NCBI GenBank assembly: GCA_021234155.1
Contig: JAJEKV010000091.1
Coordinates: forward strand, 186,001-250,000
Direction of reading: 5' to 3'
Length of the DNA stretch: 64,000 bases
DNA from: Isoetes taiwanensis
Taxonomy: Eukaryota > Streptophyta > Lycopodiopsida > Isoetales > Isoetaceae
How positions within the stretch are numbered: the stretch's first letter is position 1; every line of letters starts with the position of its first letter. The notes under the pieces were generated by a model. That model saw nothing but the letters and a program-made list of their open reading frames with translations. It had not been told where the DNA came from and searched no databases. The position numbers and the translations under genes were made by a program. Below are positions 55,415 through 64,000 of this stretch, in pieces.

Positions 55415-57500
55415 ATGGCTGATAATTCACTTGCAATTCTCAATCCGAATGCCAATCCCAATTCTAATTCGAGAGCATTGCTGATCGGGGAAAGGAGAAT
55501 TTATCCGGATTTTGAAGCCAAGAGGAAGAGAGAATCAGAAAAGAGATTGAAACTAAAGGAAAAAAAGAAAACATTGCACCAAATGAGAAGAAGAGAAAAC
55601 ATTTTCTCGGTGATAGAAGGTTGCAAAGTTTGTCAAAAGAGCTAAGCCCGACTCTTTTAATCACATTGTGAGGAATGTTTCAGGAGGATTTAGACAAAGG
55701 GAGAATTCTTCAAAGACTTTTGAAGAAAAATACACATTTACCATTGCAAGGAGAATTACGGATCCCAAGAACCCTCGGCTGTAATGCATACCATGATTTC
55801 CAATGTCCAGAGACAATGCAGGCCCAAAAATGCAAAGAAAAAGCGATATTTTGCAAGCAAGAAAGAGCACTCTACAAATGGGCAGACTGTTCGGGCCCGG
55901 GGATCAATCAATCTGCAATTTCAAGGGTTCTATCTATTCCACGAAAAACCATTTGCCATGGCATTTAGAAGACAATTTTTTTTTAGAATCCAAGCCGGCC
56001 CCTGGTCAATGTTTGGAAGGAAGAGAAGAAAAGATGCCTTCACAGCTGAAGAAATAGCCACAGTCAGGAAGTATTGGGATGAAAATACCAGAGTATCACC
56101 TAATAAGAAGCATGTGAGGAAGCATTTGAATGATAAAGGTGAGAAAATTGATCATCCTATTCATCTGCTAGAGATGACACGGTATAGTTTCGACCATACA
56201 TTTTGAATGCTTTCTTTCTTTTTTTTGTTTAGAAAGTAACTAAATTTTTTTCATTGTGCAGGTTCAACTATATCTTGGTTTCAAGAAGGAACATCCAGAT
56301 ATGAAGATGTCCCAGCAGGCTTTCGAGAAACTGAAGCCAAGCTACATTAGAAAATTAAAAGAAAGGGAGACCTGTTGCTGCCAATACCATTTGCATTTAG
56401 AATTTGTAAGGCAGGCCATCAATAATATGAGGACAGATCCTCATGGTGTTCACAAGGAATGTAAATGTAAGTGCAAAGTTTGTGGCCCAGGTTAGATCTG
56501 TATGGCCAAGGAGAACACCATTAAATCAACTAGTGATTATTGGAGAATGGTGGTGTGCCAAAAGGATGAGAGTGAAGAGTGGCATAAGCACGTGTGTTTG
56601 ATGCTGACTTGTACAAAGTGTGGGTTAAAGAAGTAAGTATGGTTTCCTTTTGCTTGTACATTACTTTTAAGTAGTATCTAATCTAAACATGTTTCCTGTC
56701 TGATAGTCTTGAACAAGAGAGAGGAAGAGAGAGGAAGAGAGCTTGAACAAGAAGAACAAGGACTCGGCCAAGGAGAAGAGAAAACAAACTCTCAAAGGTA
56801 TTGTGAAGGAGACTCATTTCTATATTAGTGATGACAAAACACATGACACAGAATTTGTCCAACATTGTCTACAAATGCATGCTGATTGGTTGCAAAGTAT
56901 TGGAATTGAATATAAGAAACATGTATTTTGGAGTGATGGCTGTTCTTCACAGTTCAAGTCTTCAAGACCATTCCATTTTCTTGGTAGATTTTATGGGAGA
57001 AAGGGTAAGGATCTCCTATGGAATTTTTTTGCTAGCTCACATGGAAAAGGTGAGCATGATGGTGCTGGTGCAGTTATAAGAGGGTACTAACTCAAGAGCA
57101 AATGAAGTACAATGGATGCAAACTGCAGTGTGCACATGAGGTTGTTAATTTTCTCCAATTGTACTTTCAAAATCATCCATCTGATAATGATATCAAAAGG
57201 TATTATTCCTTTTTTTGTTGTTTTTAGGCAAGTCTTTGAATTCACTGGTCCAAAGACTTAAAGCACTTACAACACTTGATGTTACAGGTTATTCTGGGAG
57301 GTGGAGTCTTCAAACATTGACAGATCTGAAAGAATTGAATGCCATACCTTGAAGGGAACAACAAAGATTCACTGCATCAGGCCATGTGACAAGGAAAACT
57401 CTTTGAAGGTAGCTTATAGACCAGGGTGAAAGCATGTTGTAGTGGAACACCCTGGGTGTCCCCCCTGTCCTCCTAAAAATGTGGTGGGAGATATCAAATT
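55415..57500 (+). pseudogene. SDGC/HGKG-type DDE-like transposase, copy C
   Basis: From ATG 55415 (MADNSLAILNPNANPNS) a Lys/Glu-rich N-terminus (RKRESEKRLKLKEKKK) precedes shifted frames with INQSAISRVLSIPRKTICHG (possible helix-turn-helix) and VRKYWDENTRVSPNKKHVRK. A GT-AG intron (~56179-56262) leads to FKKEHPDMKMSQQAFEKLKP and KLKERETCCCQYH. Then come EEWHKHVCLMLTCTKCGLKK, a donor at ~56633, and an exon with YISDDKTHDTEFVQHCL, FWSDGCSSQFKSSRPFHFL, FFASSHGKGEHDGAGAV and GCKLQCAHEVVNFLQLYF. The last exon reads ECHTLKGTTKIHCIRPC. The block with the first catalytic Asp (VDFAEN in the 16.5 kb copy) is missing, so this copy is internally deleted. Otherwise the family order is the same as the copy in the giant element. 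Confidence 0.65.
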
Positions 57501-57659
57501 TGTGGTGCGATTTTAAATGTTTGTTTGGCGCCTAGTGATGTACTGCCCGGATTCAATCATTTCCTGAACTGCAACAACCCGATTCCTACGCCACCCGTCC
57601 CATTCCAATCTCCACCGAACCGATTTCTAAACCCACGACCCACCCGCGCCTTTCCTGAA

Positions 57660-58467
57660 GCACACGGCTATGGCGCTTAATCCGGTTGTGGATCAATCCG
57701 GTTCATACCTTCAATCATTTAATTTGGAAGCAAATCTGCGACAGGTAAGAGAAAGAGAACTCGAACAAGAGCGGGATCATAAAAGGCGCCAAAGGAAAAA
57801 GACAAAGGGAAGCTAAAGAAAAATTAGCAAAAATTGCAACAAAGAGGGAGGATCCACGAACGGCCTCTACCAGGGTCGGATGGTATTAAAATTGTTATCT
57901 TCATTTCATAGCACCACTAAAGGCTTGTCTAAGCAGCGATAAGAAAGAGGTTTTACTAGATTATCGTAGGATGACACAATGGACAGCGTACTTGGCTTAA
58001 GAGTCGAAAAGATTTGCAAGCCAAGAGCATTGTGGTCAACAACCTCGGGGCTTCCATTCAACTTGTGAAGAAGTCTAACAGCAATGCAGGTTTAGCAGCC
58101 AAGAGTAGTTGCCTTGCTATGGCCGTAAGAGGAAGCATTAATACGAAAGTGCTAATCATGTCGATGGTGCTCGGGGTTTTGGTAAAGCTTCTTTGGGTGT
58201 TCATCCTAGGAATCTTACCAAAGCAAAATTGAAGAGGGAAGAGATAGATTGCAAGGGGGGAAATGGGTTTTGTACAAAAGAGTTAGAAGAGCGAGGTCAT
58301 AGAACTTGTGCGGCAATTTTGGACCGAAAAAGTAGGGTCTTTCCAAATGCAAAGGATGTTAAGTTCGGAAGATTGGAGCGAAATGTAAGAGAGGATCATG
58401 CCACTCACTATCCGGAAGAATCACAGGGCTATTTCATTTCTTCATCTTCACCACATTTTTATTGTTA
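57660..58467 (+). pseudogene. SDGC/HGKG-type family, N-terminal part, copy D
   Basis: ATG ~57670 reads MALNPVVDQSGSYLQSFNLE and QVREREREQ-like charged repeats, then VNNLGASIQLVKKSNSNAGL, VHPRNLTKAKLKREEIDCKG and LERNVREDHATHYPEESQ. It aligns with SANSKDKLAAKHSL / QPRNLSKAAKKK of the 18 kb copy and stops just before the Cys-rich region. It directly follows copy C in the same orientation. Several frameshifts are present. Confidence 0.6.
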
Positions 58468-58475
58468 ATGTGGTA

Positions 58476-59010
58476 TGTGGTTAGTGATTGCTTGTGATAT
58501 GTGGTTCTTTGTGGTTAGTGATTGCTTGTGGTGTGTCTTTGCCTATTAATCTTTGTGATATATGATATGTCTTTGCCTAGTGTGGAGAGGCACGTGGTGT
58601 GAAATAAATCTTTGTCAATATATGCTTTGTGGTGCCTAGTGTGGTGAATAACATGGTGTAAAATACATCTTTGTAATATATGCTATGTGGTGCCTAGTGT
58701 GGTGAAAAATATGGTGTAAAATAAATGCTCTAAATATACGCTTTGTGGTGCCTAGTGTGGTGAATAACATGGTGTAAAATAAATCTTTGTAATATATGCT
58801 ATGTGGTCCCTAGTGTGGTGAATAACATGGTGTGGTGTCTAGTGTGGTGCCTAGTGTGGTGCCAGTGTGGTGCCTAGTGTGGTGCCTAGTGTGGTTAAAA
58901 ATATGTTGTAAAATAAATCCTTGTAATATATTCTATGTGGTGCCTAGTGTGGTGAATAACGAGGTGTAAGATGAATATACGTAATATATGCTATGTTTAA
59001 TAGAAATCTC
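58476..59010 (+). repeat. ~58 bp minisatellite (GTGGTGCCTAGTGTGGTGAA units)
   Basis: About eight imperfect units combine CTATGTGGTGCCTAGTGTGG, TGAATAACATGGTGTAAAA and TAAATCTTTGTAATATATG. One internal section (58835-58890) is reduced to repeated GTGGTGCCTA. Confidence 0.85.
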
Positions 59011-59062
59011 CTTTGTTTAATTGATGGGGTGAAAGTGACACACAAGAAAAATTACCTTAAGG

Positions 59063-59400
59063 ATGGACGAGAATGGGACAAAGAATCATTGGAAATCTGT
59101 CACATCAAATGCAAGGTCAATCATTCAAAAGCTGGCTGTGCAGGAAGCATTGGGGGAAAACCATAAATCTAGTTTTGCATGCAGACATTGGCTTATCACA
59201 ATCCAGCTATGGCGGAAGAAAACAGAAGGAGAACACGAGCACAAACAATTTCACCGGTTCAAATGCGATCGATCGGGTAGGACCTATCTTTGGAGCAAAT
59301 AAAACCAGAGCAGAGGCGGATATTAGAGGGAGCGGAGGACCCATGAATTCGAGGTATTCTAGGCTTAAAACATAGGTTAATTCTCGATGGGCTTAAAGAA
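59063..59400 (+). pseudogene. Unrecognised coding-like fragment
   Basis: Two overlapping open frames (59063-59302 and 59073-59375) contain ENHWK/QLAVQEALGENHKSS and, in the other, SQSSYGGRKQKENTSTNN and FGANKTRAEADIRGSGG. Which frame is real is unclear. It precedes the second copy of the gag-associated module. Confidence 0.3.
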
Positions 59401-59499
59401 TTAGAAGCCAAAGGCGGTGATAGGCGGTTGCCTTTCTTTGTAGTAGATGTTGTTTTACACAGATGATGATGTTGTTTACAGATCATGTCGGGGAGACTT

Positions 59500-59865
59500 A
59501 ACAGAGCTGGTGCAGCCGCGGGGTTCAGGGGTGGTGTATGATTACGAGGATGAGTTCTCGGCTCTCCCGTGCTTGAGGAAGCGGATATGTTCATCCAACT
59601 AAAGCAGGAAATGATCCATGCTTCAGCCATTAAAAAGTGCTCGGACAGGCCGGATGCATGGAGACACAACAACCCTGAGACAATACTTTATGAATCTGTA
59701 TCATAAGTGGGAGCGTAAGCGAGAAGCTCATGTTTTAGTGTTCTTTGGATTACACCAACTATTCAAGAAACACTTGATGAAGTCTTGAACGCATTACTTG
59801 GAAGAAGAAGAGTTCTGAGATCTCACAATGCGGGATCCGATTGAGGCCCAAGAATCGTATGTCAT
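59500..59865 (+). pseudogene. Unknown ~95-residue module, copy 2
   Basis: YDYEDEFSALPCL and EADMFIQLKQEMIHASAIKK and RPDAWRHNN are followed after a frameshift by YFMNLYHKWERKREAHVLVF and, near 59825, LTMRDPIEAQE. This matches 51.9-52.19 kb over its whole length. Confidence 0.6.
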
Positions 59866-60339
59866 CTCTAATGCATTTTGATAATACTAGAAGCTCGGGG
59901 TTATAGTTTTCCACGATTTTTACGCATACTTCATTTCATAAGAAGTATGAACTATTCTAGGGTATGGTAGATTTCCATATGTATTTTCTCCCTTTGAAAT
60001 ATAAAAACAACGTTTGCATCACCACGACTTCACCACAGTTTTCACCACGGCTTTCACCCGCATTTCACCATAATCGGCCGGGGCATTGACCATTTTTGAC
60101 CCCCGGTCGAGGAAAATGGAATGGCTCTCGATTCGATAGTATCTTGACTGATTTTGGTGACAGCAATATATGGATCCCAAATTAGGTCCCCTGAATTGAT
60201 ATGAAAGTATTAGGAAAATCCACTTCTTTGTGGCAATTGTGTAAAGGGTACTTTTATGAATATAAAGAAGTTTCATTTTGCATTCTCATTTTTATGCTTG
60301 ATTCTACGTAAATTTGTACTTGAATGTTGAATGAATTGC

Positions 60340-60870
60340 AAGGTATAACTGGATTAAACTGAATTAAACTGAATTAAACTTGCACAAGGCACAGTAGACA
60401 TATGGGTGAGATCAAAGAAAGGCACTAAGGCACTGTGGTATCACATTTTTTAGAAACAGGGCTGTGGTAAAAAGCAATTAGAAATTTACACAAGGCACAA
60501 ATTTACACAAGACACAAAGCCATTATAAACTATTTTCTCGATTAAACAAAAGGCACAAGGCACGGATTACTGGTCGGCACAAGGCCATCATATGTTAAAA
60601 GCGAAGATACCGAATACTTGAATTAGAAATTTACACAAGGTTCAAAAAGGCACAAGGCCATCATATATTCAAAAAGGCACTAAGGCCATCATATATTACA
60701 AAGAGGCACTAAGGCCTATATCACAAGGGGTGAGTTCACAAGGGGGTGAGATCAAATGAAGGCACTAAGGCCTATATACCATCATTTTTCAAAAAAAAAA
60801 AATACAAAGGCACAAAAGGCACGTAGACTAACTTGATCAAAAGAAAAAAAAAAAGGTGGCACAGCCGGGA
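60340..60870. repeat. AAGGCAC / GGCACTAAGGC degenerate repeat
   Basis: Many irregular copies of AAGGCACAAGGC, GGCACTAAGGCC and TCATATATT occur. A short tandem TGGATTAAACTGAATTAAAC lies at the left edge. It has no coding capacity. Confidence 0.75.
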
Positions 60871-60944
60871 CTTCAAGCTTCATCTGTAAGAAAAAGTGAA
60901 GAAAATTAGTTTAGAATACATAAAAGAAAGCAAAAATTTAATGC

Positions 60945-61451
60945 ATGCATGCTACTTACTCTGTAGAACATTTTGGAGTTCCAAAAAAACTTCATGTTCT
61001 TCTTCGTCTTCTACCTCTTCTTCTTCTTCTTGATGCGGTCTTCGCTCGATTGGTTATCGAGAATCTTGGGAATCAAATTGATCATCGGGAAGAAGCTTCA
61101 TCAGAGGAATCGAAATTAGAGGAGGATTCCACCTCTTCTGAAAGCTCGGAAGAAAGATCTTGAGCTTTGAAGAGGTGGAATGAGACTTTCGAGCTCTCGT
61201 GCTCGGGGCTCTCCGAGTCTTGGGCTCTCGTGTTCGGACTCAAAGAAATGGTAATTTGGCCAAGATCCTATTTCATAACTGGCCATCACCTGTGCCAAAG
61301 GAATTGAAAGCAGTTTCCGGCGCTTAGGGGAGGGAGAGCGAGAGCGAGAGGGAGAGGGAGAGGGAGAGGCAGAGCTGGAGGGAGAGCGGCAGCGGCAGCG
61401 CTTCGACATTCTGTTGGAAGGAATTGGACGATGCTTCTCCTTCACGACCAT
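60945..61451 (-). pseudogene. Arg/Ser-rich acidic gene, first exon
   Basis: Minus strand. MSKRCRCRSPSSSASPSPS and SRSRSPSPKRRK form an RS-like N-terminus, followed by LAQVMASYEIGSWPNYHFFE. A frameshift leads to SSELSEEVESSSNFDSSDEA and an EEEEEVEDEEEHEVFFGTP end with a GTAAGT donor at ~60955. The layout (basic Ser/Arg start, then acidic Ser/Glu part, then GT donor) recalls the 31.17 kb gene. Homology is not certain. The N-terminal Pro/Ser repeats come from GAGAGGGA repeats. Confidence 0.4.
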
Positions 61452-61626
61452 AGCCTATAAAGGCTGGCGTGAAATTAATTTCGTAGGCTACGATTTTAGG
61501 ATTTCGTACCATTAGCATCTTTATTCCTTAAGATTTAGTACCATTAGCATCTTTATTCCTAAAGATTTAGTAGGCAACTAATAATAACCTCGAAAGGACC
61601 ATTATTTTATTTTCTAAAAAACATAA

Positions 61627-61771
<145 letters not shown>

Positions 61772-61785
61772 AACGTGCCACCTAC

Positions 61786-62165
61786 GATTCACCAAACATG
61801 TTGGTCAATGGAAGTCAAACATGTAACAAAGGTCATGTAAAGGCTCAAGCATGCCAAGGTGGCTCAAATATGCCACCTAGGCTCCAACATGCCAAGGTGG
61901 CTCAAACATGCCACGTAAGCTCCAACATGCCACCTACGATGCACCACAAGATTCACCACATGATTCACCAAATACACCTCATGATTCACCACATGCACCA
62001 TTTGCATCACCAAACATGTTGGTCAATGAAAGTCAAACATGCCACGTAAGCTCCAACATGCCACCTACGATTCACCACATGATTCACCACATGGTTCACC
62101 AAATGCACCACATGATTCACCACATGCACCATTTGCATCACCACATCTATCACGACATGTAACAC
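61786..62165 (+). repeat. Minisatellite with CAACATGCCAC and GATTCACCACAT units
   Basis: Units AACATGCCAC(G/C)TA-GCTC and GATTCACCACATG alternate. A larger repeat (ATGTTGGTCAATG, AAGTCAAACATG, GCTCCAACATGCCACC) occurs at 61799 and 62018, ~220 bp apart. Confidence 0.85.
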
Positions 62166-62528
62166 CACATTGTCATGAATCTTTGAATACATCAATTTCT
62201 TCTGGAGATTTGAACTCCACCAGAGTGTTGCTCTGGTCAGCCAGAAAAGTCTATTGTATACAATAGTATACAACAATGTACATTAGAGTGTCAATGAAAG
62301 AATAGGTTACAAGAATAACCTCTTTGGTTACAATAATACAAACATGTGATTACAAGTAAAGATCTATTGATCCGTCAACCTCGACTTCATTACTACAAAG
62401 AATCGTGCTTCACAACATCAATCATCATTCGCGTGTCGTGTCCAACATTTCGCAACTAGAAATTGGTACACCCCGCAACAAACATATCAGGCCTCACATT
62501 GGATGAGTAATACCTTCAAATTCTGAAC

Positions 62529-63060
62529 TCACCTTGCATTGGGATAGTATGTCCAAGTCTCGCATTCTGCAGCCACAACTTTCTTTACGAAGACACATAT
62601 AGCGGGGACCATACGACAAAGAATCGGACCGAAAGTGGGGAACTTGTAATTTTCTTGTGGCGCGGCTTTTATGGTGCTTGGGAATTTTGTGTTTGCATCC
62701 TCAACAAAACTCATGACAGCTCTCGGAGCCCTTGTACATTTCTAGGTTTGTCAAAATGGTACACACACTGGGCGACATTTAACGGGCTGACCTCCAAGAC
62801 CTACAATGACATACACCGTCCAGTCTTTCGCGATAACATCTTTGCGCAGAATGGTACATTCGAAATTGCAAGTTGAGGGTGCAACGGTTTGTCCTTTGAA
62901 GCAAGCTCGTTCGACAAGAATGTGTAAATGAGCGGATCCATGAAATGGAACCTCTGTTCCATGTCATGCTTGATGCGCATTGGTGCATACACCGCCAAAG
63001 TCCAAGGTCCGGTAAAACAAGATGATTTAAGAAACAAACGAGAAGACTTCAAATCTGAGT
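62529..63060 (-). pseudogene. Unknown gene fragments upstream-linked to HAD-like gene
   Basis: Minus strand. Frames read FLKSSCFTGPWTLAVYAPMR, FHFMDPLIYTFLSNELASKD and, after shifts, SFVEDANTKFPSTIKAAPQE, FGPILCRMVPAICVFVKK and AECETWTYYPNA, ending at a donor GTGAGTTC at ~62530. It looks coding and spliced, but I recognise no domain. It lies downstream of the HAD-like sequence in the same orientation. Confidence 0.4.
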
Positions 63061-63399
63061 TGTTTATATTAAATTACTAACCTCATGAAGAAATGGACTA
63101 TCCGTCACCGAACCAATCCCTACTTTTCTCCAATATTACGATTGCCTCTTGATCAAGCACAAGAGGCTCCTGGCATCCTTTAAACACTTCAAGTGGCAAG
63201 TGTTTGCAGTGGGATGTGCGCTCTTAACACTGGAGTCCTCGTCTTTGGTGGTGTAAGTTTACATTCAACAAATGGAAGATCATTGAAAACCTTGAGGAAC
63301 ATTGAAATAGCCAAGAAATGAACAATTGAAGTAAAACTTTGTTTATATAAAAAAGTCAAGAGAGGTTACATCATATACACAATAATACTATTTCTAGGC

Positions 63400-64000
63400 T
63401 TTAGTTCTATGTTTTTTCATCATATTAATACAAATTTGACTCTCGATTGTCAAACATATTGACAGCATTTTGTTGCTTTCGACATAACTTTGCACATTCC
63501 CCGCCTTCAAACAACCCCGAAGCCAAACCTTTAGATCATTCATGAGGAAATTGCCATCTACTCTGCCGGGGCTCCAATTTGTTTGGGACGGATCATGGTG
63601 TTTGGCGCATTGAGGTACCCTTTGTATCTGTTGTCATCAATGAGAAGCACGTTCTCTTTTGTGAAACACGGAAATTCGTCGTAGAGACCTTTTTTTGTGC
63701 TTCAAAAAAAATTGGCTTTTCTTGTTAAATAAATTTGTGTTGGTACAAGTGATCGACTCCATATGAACTTGAATTTGTCCTTGTGTTTCATCAATGCTCC
63801 CTTAACTATGACTCTCAAGTTTTGAGCTGCAGGCTGGACCAAAGTGCTATATGAAAATTACGACCGCACCAATCTATGAACTTCGGCCCGGCTGGTCTAG
63901 TTACTACCCACTTGGTTTACATTAAGTGTGATCAACTTAACATCATCTTCTTTGGCGGTGGGTATGGACTCACTCTTGTCATAGCTTCTACCCTTAACTC
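63400..64000 (-). pseudogene. HAD (FCP1/NIF-type) phosphatase-like sequence, partial
   Basis: Minus strand, entering from the window edge. KLITLNVNQVGS (63.9 kb) occupies the place of the DxDG nucleophile motif with Asp changed to Asn. GWCGRNFHIALWSSLQLKNL corresponds to the GIWSS motif, then KDKFKFIWSRSLVPTQIYL, TKENVLLIDDNRYKGYLN (the DD motif, 63611-63650), APNTMIRPKQI and LNDLKVWL-like LRGCLKAGNVQSYVESNKML. This order is that of plant FCP1-like small phosphatases. A stop and frameshifts are present. It is only distantly like the HAD exon at 38.7 kb. Confidence 0.6.

Noticed and set aside
61908-62276. Met/His-rich open frames in the right-hand minisatellite
   Set aside because: They result from repeated CACCACATG units on both strands.

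Overview
The window looks like nuclear DNA of a land plant with a very repeat-rich genome. The signs are GT-AG introns, plant-type L1, Ty1/copia and Ty3/gypsy retroelements, a Tat-like gypsy element with two RNase H domains, no operons and no recognisable tRNA or rRNA genes. A fern, lycophyte or conifer would fit, but I cannot place it more narrowly. Almost everything I can recognise belongs to mobile elements, most of them broken by stops and 1-2 bp frameshifts. Some of those breaks, especially in homopolymers, could be assembly errors.

Layout. 256-3552: a degenerate non-LTR element (LINE-A: ORF1, endonuclease, RT). 3555-4066: a ~65 bp tandem array. About 4070-4968 and 39711-43913: the two halves of a related LINE (LINE-B). 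Between them, 4969-39706 is the main discovery: a 34.7 kb segment bounded by 31 bp terminal inverted repeats (one mismatch) and a 4 bp target duplication (GCAA). Conceptual removal of the segment plus one GCAA makes LINE-B ORF1 continuous in frame. It behaves as a giant cut-and-paste-like DNA transposon that I cannot assign to a known superfamily. It carries at least: a DUF7869-type DDE-like protein (-); two small unknown genes; an Ulp1/C48 cysteine protease gene (+); another unknown gene (+); a second DDE-like gene with SDGCxxQFK and HGKGxHDG motifs (-); a small acidic-protein gene (+); and a large gene (+) with an RG-rich start, a ParB-like DGQHS motif, a degenerate methyltransferase-like segment and a C-terminal FCP1/NIF-type HAD phosphatase domain. 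A complete-length Ty3/gypsy element (18789-29714, 2.47 kb LTRs, TSD CTCTG) is nested in an exon of the second DDE-like gene. Without it the giant element is about 23.8 kb.

Two short palindromes mark the non-coding parts of the giant element. TGTACAT clusters lie upstream of, between and inside introns of the left-hand genes (9.5-18.7 kb). CACGCCAGGCGTG-like palindromes lie in two duplicated TATA promoters and in every identified intron of the right-hand ParB/HAD gene (31-38.7 kb). I saw none in its exons. This suggests element-specific regulators.

43914-45780 holds no gene I recognise. 45814-49553 is a dead plant L1 element (YADY instead of YADD). 50205-52193 is a copia gag remnant followed by a ~95-residue module found again at 59.6 kb. 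52194-55100 holds two copies of a ~150 bp repeat. 55415-58467 holds two more partial copies of the SDGC/HGKG transposase-like family. 58476-62165 is rich in minisatellites and a long AT repeat. 62529-64000 holds broken minus-strand genes including a second HAD phosphatase-like sequence, so the right end may be part of another giant element of the same kind.
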